From JBFWVD01 sp050246915 (GTDB taxonomy: Bacteria; Actinomycetota; Acidimicrobiia; Acidimicrobiales; Ilumatobacteraceae): a DNA stretch of 5,559 nucleotides. Numbering within the stretch: the stretch's first letter is position 1; each line of letters starts with the position of its first letter. The DNA lies in NCBI GenBank assembly GCA_050246915.1, contig JBFWVD010000163.1, positions 1-5,559 of the forward strand. The letters run 5' to 3'. Position numbers and translations under genes: made by a program. Positions 1 to 5,559 of the stretch are shown here, piece by piece. The notes under the pieces are model-generated. The model was not told the origin of the DNA, did not search any database, and worked only from the letters and a program-made list of their open reading frames with translations.

Positions 1-35
1 CATTGCGGCGACGTCGTCAGTTGCTGTTTCGCGTA

Positions 36-1769
36 CTAGCGCGCCGGACGAACCATCTGACCGGGGCGACCAGTACGCACCGCCTCCACCATCTCACCGT
101 CGACGCGAATCGGCGTGCCGTTCACCAACACATGGCGCATCCCCACGGGCTGATCGGCGGTGAGCCGTTCGGAGTCGGCCGGGAAGTCCCGCACACGTCG
201 AACCGGTCCCGGGGCGACGGTGGCCGGATCGAACACCGCGATGTCAGCGAAAGCCCCGACCCGCACATAGCCACGGTCGGCGAGCCCCAGCATGTCGGCC
301 TGCTCACCGGACAGCTTGCGCACCGCCTTTTCGAGGGTTATGGCTTGGCGATCTCGGACCCATCCTCCGAGCAGATCGGTGGGGGCGCAGGCATCACACA
401 ACTGCCCCACGTGAGCACCGGCATCACTGAGGCCCAGGATCGTGCCCTCGGTGTTGAGCAACTCGGCCACGTGCGGCTCATCGTCGTTGAGCAACACCAC
501 CCGGAAGCGGGTGGTCAGGTCGTCATCGAGTGACAGCCGGATCATCACGTCGAGCGGTGACTCTCCGCTCGCGGCGGACAGATCGCTGATCTTGGTGCCG
601 ATGAGATCGGCGTGCGCCATCGACTCACCGACGGTGAAGCTGGCCCAACGCGGCGCCAACGAGGCGTTGCACAACTGGTCGTAGGCCAGCGCCCGCCACT
701 GCGGATCGCTGTAGGCGGCGCGGCGCTCGGCGTCGGTTCCGTTCAACAGTTCGGCGAACGCTGGTACGACATTGAACGTGAACGGGCTGGCCATGTTCAC
801 CTGCAGCACGAGCGGCCGAGGCGACACCTGAGGCCACACCTGCGAGCCCTTGGCCCGCTCGGCGTTGTGGATGGCCACGGTCTTGCGGGAGCGATCGTCG
901 GGGGTGGTGAGCAGCGCCCCGTAGGTGATGGGTCGGTTGATACGGGCCTGGAGTGCGTAGATGGCCCGGATGCCGAACTCGCCGAAGGCGATCTGGGCCA
1001 CGCCGAGGCCCATCTCCCCGAGCACATCGGCGATCGCTTCGATCTCGCCCTGGGCGGCGTGACGGCTGGGGATCTTGCGGCCGTGGGCATCCACGTGGGT
1101 GACCGCGTAGCTGGTGGCGAACCCCATCGCCCCGCGGTCCATGGCGTCGCGCACAACGTCGCGCATCGACTCTATCTCTTGCGCCGTGGCCTCGCGTTCG
1201 AACGCTTCATCGCCCATGACATAGAGCCGCACTGCGGTGTGGCCGACGTAGGCGCCGTAGTTGAGCAGTGTGCCGCGGCGGTCGATCGACTCGAGGTACT
1301 CCGGGAACGTCTCGAAGTCCCACGGCACACCAGCGGTGAGCGCAGCGACGTCCATGTCCTCGACCTTCTCGAGCGTGTGGACGATCACCTCCCGGTCGTC
1401 GGGATGACACGGCGCCAACGTGAAACCACAGTTGCCGGCGATGACGGTGGTGACCCCGTGGTACGACGACGGCGTGAGATCGGGATCCCAGAACACCTGC
1501 GCGTCGTAGTGCGTGTGATTGTCGATGAAGCCCGGAGCCACGACATGACCGGATGCATCGAGTACCCGGTGACCCGACAGATCGGGGCCGATGGCGCTGA
1601 TGCGTTGGCCGGTGATGGCAACATCGGCGATGTAGCCCGGTGCTCCGGATCCGTCGACGACGAGACCCCCGGTGATCACGAGGTCGGCAATCGCAGTTGA
1701 CACCGTCGCGGCCGCAGGGGATGACACAGGCGATGACACAGGAGATGACATGGGGTCGGGCTCGGCCAT
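36..1769 (-). CDS. D-aminoacylase-like amidohydrolase (amidohydrolase 3 family)
   Basis: Predicted cytoplasmic metal-dependent hydrolase of 577 residues, related to N-acyl-D-amino-acid deacylases; the true substrate is unknown. The urease-like beta-sandwich start is seen at about 29-45 (DLVITGG..VDGSGAPG). The first metal motif is HTHYDAQ (H85, H87) after PGFID. GNCGF (C114) matches the metal-binding Cys region of D-aminoacylase, GHTAVR carries H177, and GLSDAGAH (D449, H453) supplies the usual catalytic Asp. The C-terminal sandwich returns at GAFADIAVFDP (505-515). The two mid-barrel histidines expected in D-aminoacylase are not obvious: the matching stretch reads GVAQIAFGE. Residues 1-27 precede the conserved domain and contain an SSPV repeat, so the start is uncertain (ATG at 1769 or 1751, or internal GTG codons). 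The ATG at 1769 lies one base after the stop of the upstream amidohydrolase gene and has no clear ribosome binding site, which suggests translational coupling. Family is confident, specificity is not. Confidence 0.9.
   Translation of the reverse strand: MAEPDPMSSPVSSPVSSPAAATVSTAIADLVITGGLVVDGSGAPGYIADVAITGQRISAIGPDLSGHRVLDASGHVVAPGFIDNHTHYDAQVFWDPDLTPSSYHGVTTVIAGNCGFTLAPCHPDDREVIVHTLEKVEDMDVAALTAGVPWDFETFPEYLESIDRRGTLLNYGAYVGHTAVRLYVMGDEAFEREATAQEIESMRDVVRDAMDRGAMGFATSYAVTHVDAHGRKIPSRHAAQGEIEAIADVLGEMGLGVAQIAFGEFGIRAIYALQARINRPITYGALLTTPDDRSRKTVAIHNAERAKGSQVWPQVSPRPLVLQVNMASPFTFNVVPAFAELLNGTDAERRAAYSDPQWRALAYDQLCNASLAPRWASFTVGESMAHADLIGTKISDLSAASGESPLDVMIRLSLDDDLTTRFRVVLLNDDEPHVAELLNTEGTILGLSDAGAHVGQLCDACAPTDLLGGWVRDRQAITLEKAVRKLSGEQADMLGLADRGYVRVGAFADIAVFDPATVAPGPVRRVRDFPADSERLTADQPVGMRHVLVNGTPIRVDGEMVEAVRTGRPGQMVRPAR
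1716..1751 (-). repeat. 3 x 12-bp in-frame tandem repeat at the 5' end of the amidohydrolase gene
   Basis: Three consecutive 12-base units of form AGGNGATGACAY on the plus strand (1716-1727, 1728-1739, 1740-1751) differ only at their fourth and last bases. On the coding (minus) strand they encode [M/V]SSP three times, at protein residues 7-18. Each unit begins with a possible start codon (ATG, GTG, GTG). The repeat lies upstream of the conserved fold, so copy-number change would alter only the N-terminal tail. Confidence 0.85.
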
Positions 1770-1770
1770 G

Positions 1771-2970
1771 TCAGACCGTGATGCCGTACTCGCGCAAGCG
1801 GTAGAAGTTGATGGCGTTGCCGCGAGCGAGCTTGTAGAGCTCCTCGTCGTTCAGGCCGCTGTCGTGAGCGAGCTTCTCGAGCATCTGCTTGTTGTTCGGC
1901 CACGGTGAATCACCGTGGGGGAAATCCACCTCGTACATCATCTGGTCCATACCGACCACGTCGCGCATGCGCAGCCCGGTTCGATCGTCCACGACGCAGC
2001 CGAAGACACGGTTCTTGTAGTGCGTGCTGGGCAGCTCGGTGAGCGAACCGCGGGCGTACCCCTTGTGGGTCTCGAAGTTGTAGTCGAGGCGTTCGAGCAC
2101 GAACGGGATCCAACCCACCTGTCCTTCGCTGAGCGCGATGCGCAGCTCGGGATAGCGACCGAGAACCCCGGAGCACAGCCAGTCCACCAACGCTCGATGT
2201 GAACCCTCGTGCACCAGCGCCGTGCTGGTGAGCATGGGGGAGTCGGGACCGGTGCTGGGAAAGGTCGACGACGAACCGATGTGCATGTTGACGCTGGTGC
2301 CCGTCTCCTGGCAGGCCGCCCACAGCGGATCCCAGTACCCGGAATGGATGCTGGGCAGATCGAGCGAAGGAGGTGATTCGCTGAAGGCGATGGCGTAGGA
2401 GCCCTTGGCGGCGCAGCGATACACCTCGGCGACGGCCAACTCGACGTCCCAGAGCGGGATGAGCGTCAGGGGGATGAGTCGGCCCCTACCGGCGCCTCCG
2501 CACCACTCGTCGATCATCCAATCGTTGTAGGCCCGGACACAGGCCAGGGCCAGATCCTTGTCCTGGGCTTCGAGGAAGGTCTGGCCGCAGAACCGCGGGA
2601 ACGTCGGGAAGCACAACGATGCGTCGGTGTGGTTGCGATCCATCGCTTCGAGCCGTGCCGCTTGGTCATAGCAGGCCGGCAACATCTCCTCGATGGTGAC
2701 GGCAGCGTTGGTGAGTTTGTCTCGGTTCTGACCGGAGGCGACGAGGCCACTCACGATCGGGTAGTAGGTGCCCTCGTACAGCCAGCAGTCCGCCACCTCG
2801 TCCCCGCCGCCCACCTTGAACACCAGCGTGCGCTTGGTCTTGCGCGTACCGCCCACGACCCGCTCCATCCGTGGCGCCCGGTCGGCGAACTCGGCGGGCA
2901 GGCGCTTGGTCCAGACGTCGGGCGGTTCGATGACGTGATCATCGACCGAGATGATGCGCGGAATGTCCAT
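1771..2970 (-). CDS. Amidohydrolase-2 family protein (ACMSD-like TIM barrel)
   Basis: Predicted cytoplasmic metal-dependent hydrolase, hydratase or decarboxylase of 399 residues; the reaction cannot be fixed from sequence. The N-terminus ISVDDHVIEPPDVW carries a D-x-H motif (D10, H12) where ACMSD has H-x-H. A barrel His sits in NMHIGSS (H230). The sixth-strand region reads ALSEGQVGWIP (E282), and EVDFPHGDS holds the terminal Asp (D349), equivalent to the SDYPH-type motif of the family. The start at 2970 is chosen because the fold begins immediately there and a purine-rich AGGGGGA lies three bases upstream. The frame stays open much further upstream, but that part is antisense to the regulator gene and shows no domain. 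It is the first gene of the leftward unit and ends one base before the next amidohydrolase. It is divergent from the LysR gene, which probably controls it. Family is confident; substrate unknown. Confidence 0.92.
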   Translation of the reverse strand: MDIPRIISVDDHVIEPPDVWTKRLPAEFADRAPRMERVVGGTRKTKRTLVFKVGGGDEVADCWLYEGTYYPIVSGLVASGQNRDKLTNAAVTIEEMLPACYDQAARLEAMDRNHTDASLCFPTFPRFCGQTFLEAQDKDLALACVRAYNDWMIDEWCGGAGRGRLIPLTLIPLWDVELAVAEVYRCAAKGSYAIAFSESPPSLDLPSIHSGYWDPLWAACQETGTSVNMHIGSSSTFPSTGPDSPMLTSTALVHEGSHRALVDWLCSGVLGRYPELRIALSEGQVGWIPFVLERLDYNFETHKGYARGSLTELPSTHYKNRVFGCVVDDRTGLRMRDVVGMDQMMYEVDFPHGDSPWPNNKQMLEKLAHDSGLNDEELYKLARGNAINFYRLREYGITV

Positions 2971-2973
2971 TGG

Positions 2974-2980
2974 TCCCCCT
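2974..2980 (-). promoter_or_regulatory. Ribosome binding site of the amidohydrolase-2 gene
   Basis: Read on the minus strand the sequence is AGGGGGA, followed by CCA and the ATG at 2970. The spacing is short but the purine run is clear. It decides the start within an otherwise much longer open frame. Confidence 0.6.
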
Positions 2981-3003
2981 GCAGCGCGTGTTCGTACCTG
3001 GTC

Positions 3004-3033
3004 ATCAAACAACGCGTGGACCGTTGCGTCCAA
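3004..3033 (-). promoter_or_regulatory. Candidate sigma70-type promoter for the amidohydrolase unit
   Basis: On the minus strand TTGGAC (3033-3028) is followed after 18 bases by TTTGAT (3009-3004). Agreement with the consensus is only partial (about 3/6 and 4/6), as expected for an activator-dependent promoter. It would start transcription near 2997 and give a leader of about 27 bases. This is inferred, not proven. Confidence 0.3.
3017..3032. promoter_or_regulatory. Short inverted repeat TGGAC-N6-GTCCA, possible secondary operator
   Basis: Perfect 5-bp arms are separated by six bases. The repeat overlaps the candidate -35 element of the leftward promoter and lies between the stronger LysR-type box and the predicted transcription start. 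That is where the activation half-site of LysR regulators is often found. Its arms differ from those of the main box, so the assignment is weak. Confidence 0.25.
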
Positions 3034-3050
3034 CAGAAACTCGGCCGATG

Positions 3051-3073
3051 TGCCATAAACGATGTCGATGGCA
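3051..3073. promoter_or_regulatory. Candidate LysR-family operator (T-N11-A box)
   Basis: A perfect inverted repeat, TGCCAT-N11-ATGGCA, has T3056 and A3068 exactly 11 bases apart, the classic LysR-type recognition format. It lies in the intergenic region shared by the regulator and the divergent amidohydrolase gene, and ends 14 bases before the regulator's GTG start. Its centre (3062) is about 65 bases upstream of the start implied by the candidate leftward promoter, the usual place for the recognition site. The same site would sit over the regulator's own promoter or leader, which would allow negative autoregulation. Confidence 0.6.
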
Positions 3074-3087
3074 GGTAACTTCGGCCC

Positions 3088-3960
3088 GTGGACCTCCATC
3101 AGCTGCGATGCGCCGTTGCCGTCGCCGACCACGGGAGCTTCACCAAAGCAGCCGATGCCCTCCACATGACCCAACCGGCGCTGTCGTACGTGATCAACCG
3201 GCTCGAAGCGGAGCTGGGGACCTTGTTGTTCGAGCGTCTCCGACGTGGCGTCGCCATCACGGCCGCTGGCCGAGCCCTGCTCGAACCAGCCCGCATGACC
3301 TTGGCCGAGGCCGATCGCACACGCGCCGCCGTCACCGCGGTGACCGGGCTCGTGGCCGGGTCGCTCCACCTCGGGTCCGTGCGACTCACCATGGCGATCG
3401 TCGCCGATCTCGTGACGGCATTCCATGATCGCCATCCCGACGTCACCGTCGTGGTGCACGAACCGCTCAGCGACACCGAAGTCATCGAGTGCGTGCGCGA
3501 CGGTCGTTTCGACCTCGCCGTGATCCGCGCCTCGGCCGTCCCGAGCGACCTGAGCTCGGTGGAGTTCGTACGGCACGAGACCGTGGTCGTCGGGCCCGAC
3601 GCCATCGCACCCGGTCGGGGCCCACTGACGACGGAGCGACTCGCCCAGCTGCCGCTCATCGCGCAACCGCAAGGAACACCTGGGCGCAATCAGATCGATC
3701 TGGTCTTCGCCGATCCCTCTGTGCACCCACACGTCGTCATGGAGTGCGCGAACCACGAGATGATCCTCGAGCTCGTGGCCCGAGGGGTGGGCGTCGCCAT
3801 CACCGCTCGCAATCACCCGCTCGTGGCCGACCGCGCTGGGGTGTGGATGCGCTCGTTCGTACCGGCCCGGATGTCGGCGCTGGCGGTCGTGCATCGCCGC
3901 GGCCGACCCTCACCGGCAGTCGAGGCGCTGCGTGCTCTCGCCCTGGAGGTTTTGACCTAG
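3088..3960 (+). CDS. LysR-type transcriptional regulator
   Basis: DNA-binding regulator of 290 residues, the normal length for the family. The N-terminal winged helix-turn-helix spans about 1-60: MDLHQLRCAVAV, then GSFTKAADALHMTQPALSY, NRLEAELGTLLFER and the wing ITAAGRALL. A linker helix follows to about 87, then a periplasmic-binding-like effector domain from about 90 (GSLHLGSV) to the end. The start is GTG at 3088, because an in-frame TAA at 3076 excludes any earlier start and the next Met (residue 27) would cut the DNA-binding domain. A weak AGG at 3073-3075 is the only upstream purine signal. It is divergent from the amidohydrolase unit and has a candidate operator directly upstream. It is followed closely by the DUF35 and thiolase-like genes, so it probably heads their transcript and may regulate both directions. 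The effector is unknown, perhaps a pathway intermediate. Confidence 0.95.
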   Translation: MDLHQLRCAVAVADHGSFTKAADALHMTQPALSYVINRLEAELGTLLFERLRRGVAITAAGRALLEPARMTLAEADRTRAAVTAVTGLVAGSLHLGSVRLTMAIVADLVTAFHDRHPDVTVVVHEPLSDTEVIECVRDGRFDLAVIRASAVPSDLSSVEFVRHETVVVGPDAIAPGRGPLTTERLAQLPLIAQPQGTPGRNQIDLVFADPSVHPHVVMECANHEMILELVARGVGVAITARNHPLVADRAGVWMRSFVPARMSALAVVHRRGRPSPAVEALRALALEVLT

Positions 3961-3973
3961 CAATACTGTCGCC

Positions 3974-4402
3974 ATGGCCGACACCGATGAGCTCGAGATC
4001 TCCATGGACGCCGACAGCGCGTTCTACTGGGAAGGCACCAAGCACGATCAACTGCTCGTGCAACGGTGCCGAATGTGTTCCGCGCTGCGCCATCCCGCTG
4101 GGCCCGTGTGTCCGAAGTGCCGATCGCTGGAATGGGATGCCGAAGCCGCGCCATCGACCGGAGTTCTCCACAGTGTCGCCAAGGTGCACTATCCGACGTC
4201 CCCGATGCAGGGGTCGGGATATCTGATCTGTCTCGTCGACCTGGCCGACGGAGTGCGCGTCGCCGCCAACTTGCGCGACTGTGAGTTGGGTGCCGCTGCG
4301 ATCGGCATGCCCGTCGAGCTGTGCTTCGAGCCGATCGCTCACGGCTTCAAGCTTCCCCAGTTCCGCCCGGTCCCTGCGGCGTCGACTGCCGAGGCGTCAT
4401 GA
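3974..4402 (+). CDS. Zn-ribbon/OB-fold DUF35 protein, partner of thiolase-like enzyme
   Basis: Small protein of 142 residues with the typical DUF35 order. An N-terminal helix (SAFYWEGTKHDQLLVQRC) leads into a rubredoxin-like zinc ribbon with C32, C35, C46 and C49 (C-x2-C-x10-C-x2-C), then an OB fold at about 60-120 (TGVLHSVAKVHYP, LVDLADGVRVAANL, IGMPVELCFEP). DUF35 proteins form obligate complexes with thiolase-superfamily enzymes, and in the steroid aldolase a DUF35 domain of ChsH2 partners Ltp2. Here it is free-standing, not fused to a MaoC hydratase. It starts 13 bases after the regulator's stop and its stop overlaps the next gene's start (ATGA), so co-translation with its partner is likely. 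No good ribosome binding site precedes 3974; GGAGG at 3945-3949 is too distant. An internal ATG at 4004 is a less likely alternative start. Confidence 0.92.
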   Translation: MADTDELEISMDADSAFYWEGTKHDQLLVQRCRMCSALRHPAGPVCPKCRSLEWDAEAAPSTGVLHSVAKVHYPTSPMQGSGYLICLVDLADGVRVAANLRDCELGAAAIGMPVELCFEPIAHGFKLPQFRPVPAASTAEAS

Positions 4403-5559
4403 GCGCGCGCAGCACGTCCGGCACCGCCATCGTCGGCATCGGGGCCACGGAGTTCTCCCGCGAGTCGGGCCGGAGCGAACTGCGACTCGCTGTCGAGGCG
4501 ATCTCCTCCGCGCTCGCCGACGCCGGTCTCTCCTTCGACGACGTCGACGGCCTGTGCACCTTCGACATGGACACCAACGATCCGGCCACCGTGGCGCCGG
4601 CATTGGGTCTGAACGGTGTGACCCACTTCTGGCAGAGCAGCTACGGCGGCGGTGGCGGTTGCTCAACGGTGTTGAGCGCGGCCATGGCGGTGACCACAGG
4701 AGCCGCCGACGTCGTGGTGGCCTACCGTGCCATGAACGAGCGCTCCGGACGGCGATATGGCCAAGTGTCGGGAGGCAAGCGGCGCGTGCCGCTCGCGCTC
4801 AGTCACTACACCCCCTACGGCATCCACACCGCTGCGCAGTGCTTTGCTCTCAACATCTCTCGGTACATGCACACCTACGACGTCACCAACGCTGACTTCG
4901 CCCCCGTGGCGGTGGCGGCGCGCCGGCACGCATCGACGAACCCCGCAGCGTTCTTCTACGGCAAGCCGATCACCATCGACGATCATCAGGCCTCTCGTTG
5001 GATCGTGGAGCCCGGATTGCGCCTGCTCGATTGCTGCCTCGAGAGCGACGGTGCGGTGGCCATCGTCATCACATCCGCCGAACGAGCAAGAGATCTGCGG
5101 CAGCGGCCTGTCCAGATCACGGCGGGATCACAGGGCCTCGTCGGCCCGCAGATGCGCGACTACTACCGATCGTCCATCATCAGCGCCGACGAGACGGCCG
5201 TCGCCGCCCGCAAGCTGTGGGCGACGTCGGGCCTGCGTCCCCAGGACATGTCGATGGCGATCCTGTACGACCACTTCACCCCACTGGTGCTGATGCAGAT
5301 CGAAGCGCTCGGCTTCTGTGGCCCGGGCGAGGGCAAGGACTTCGTCGCCGATGGTCGAATCGACCTCGACGGCGCCTTGCCGATCAACACCAACGGTGGG
5401 CAGCTCGGGGAGGCGTACATCCACGGCATGAACGGGATCGCCGAGGCCGTTCGCCAGCTACGCGGAAGCGCAGTCAACCAAGTCGATGATGTCGAGCACG
5501 TCCTCGTCACGTCCGGACCGGGGGTTCCCACCAGTGCGCTCATCCTGAGTCCGACATGA
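4399..5559 (+). CDS. Thiolase-fold lipid-transfer/Ltp2-like protein, probable CoA-thioester aldolase subunit
   Basis: Thiolase-superfamily protein of 386 residues. The N-terminal half has AIVGIGATEFSRESGRSE, a glycine-rich loop SYGGGGGCST (C88) and DVVVAYRAMNERSG. The C-terminal half has the subfamily blocks YDHFTPLVLMQIEALGF, PGEG and NTNGGQLGEAYIHGMNG. The thiolase NEAFA motif is replaced by YDHFT (Y290). The catalytic His of the thiolase NGG(x5)H motif is replaced by Y340, and the C-terminal Cys loop reads VTSGPG. Y290 and Y340 resemble in context and spacing the two tyrosines reported for Ltp2, so a retro-aldolase role with the DUF35 partner is more likely than thiolysis. C88 lies near the thiolase nucleophile position but in a differently spaced loop; its role is uncertain. 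The start at 4399 is chosen for the ATGA overlap with the DUF35 gene, a GAGG at 4391-4394 and the family N-terminus; an earlier in-frame start at 4321 only adds unrelated residues. The stop is the last codon of the window. Confidence 0.9.
   Translation: MSARSTSGTAIVGIGATEFSRESGRSELRLAVEAISSALADAGLSFDDVDGLCTFDMDTNDPATVAPALGLNGVTHFWQSSYGGGGGCSTVLSAAMAVTTGAADVVVAYRAMNERSGRRYGQVSGGKRRVPLALSHYTPYGIHTAAQCFALNISRYMHTYDVTNADFAPVAVAARRHASTNPAAFFYGKPITIDDHQASRWIVEPGLRLLDCCLESDGAVAIVITSAERARDLRQRPVQITAGSQGLVGPQMRDYYRSSIISADETAVAARKLWATSGLRPQDMSMAILYDHFTPLVLMQIEALGFCGPGEGKDFVADGRIDLDGALPINTNGGQLGEAYIHGMNGIAEAVRQLRGSAVNQVDDVEHVLVTSGPGVPTSALILSPT

Noticed and set aside
1..35. CAT at 1-3, which could be the ATG of another leftward gene continuing outside the window
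   Set aside because: Only one codon is visible and no ribosome binding site precedes it on the minus strand, so it cannot be supported. The remaining bases after the stop at 36 show no terminator hairpin.
612..1700. Long plus-strand open frame (362 codons) antisense to the D-aminoacylase-like gene
   Set aside because: Its translation is rich in Arg, Gly, His and Val without domain features, while the opposite strand has clear family motifs throughout.
3054..3059. CATAAA as a -10 element for the LysR gene
   Set aside because: It resembles a -10 box, but no acceptable -35 lies 16-19 bases upstream; the nearest, TTGCGT at 3024-3029, is 24 bases away.
2971..3894. Open frame extending the amidohydrolase-2 gene upstream by 308 codons on the minus strand
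   Set aside because: It is antisense to the LysR gene, shows no recognisable domain, and a good ribosome binding site plus the family N-terminus place the start at 2970. It is a GC-rich shadow frame.
3489..4226. Plus-strand open frame of 245 codons spanning the LysR/DUF35 junction
   Set aside because: Arg-rich composition with no domains; it overlaps two well-supported genes in another frame.

Overview
The window is GC-rich bacterial DNA with tightly packed genes, GTG/ATG starts and long spurious antisense ORFs. It reads like a high-GC actinobacterium, for example Mycobacteriales or Acidimicrobiia. That placement rests on composition and on the protein families (Ltp2/DUF35 pair, actinobacterial-type amidohydrolases). 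No taxonomic marker gene is present.

Layout: five protein genes sit in two divergent units around a 117-bp intergenic region (2971-3087). The left unit, on the minus strand, encodes an amidohydrolase-2 (ACMSD-like TIM barrel) protein. It is followed after one base by a D-aminoacylase-like amidohydrolase that ends at 36. The right unit, on the plus strand, encodes a LysR-type regulator, then a stand-alone DUF35 (zinc ribbon plus OB fold) protein 13 bases downstream. Next, overlapping by four bases (ATGA), comes a thiolase-fold protein of the Ltp2/lipid-transfer-protein type, whose stop codon is the last base of the window. Nothing longer than 300 bases is unassigned, and no RNA gene, CRISPR array, IS element or convincing terminator was seen.

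How it may work together: this looks like a small LysR-controlled catabolic locus. The thiolase-like protein has lost the thiolase His and the C-terminal Cys, and carries tyrosines at 290 and 340. These match, in context and in 50-residue spacing, the two tyrosines I recall as catalytic in the steroid side-chain aldolase Ltp2-ChsH2(DUF35). The DUF35/thiolase pair is therefore more likely a retro-aldolase acting on a CoA thioester than a beta-ketothiolase. The two amidohydrolases could hydrolyse, hydrate or decarboxylate an intermediate of the same pathway. The substrate is unknown.

The most notable non-coding signal is a perfect inverted repeat, TGCCAT-N11-ATGGCA (3051-3073), in the divergent intergenic region. 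It has the T-N11-A form of a LysR-family operator and lies about 65 bases upstream of the transcription start implied by a weak candidate promoter for the amidohydrolase unit. None of the families is new, but the particular combination and its substrate appear worth a look.
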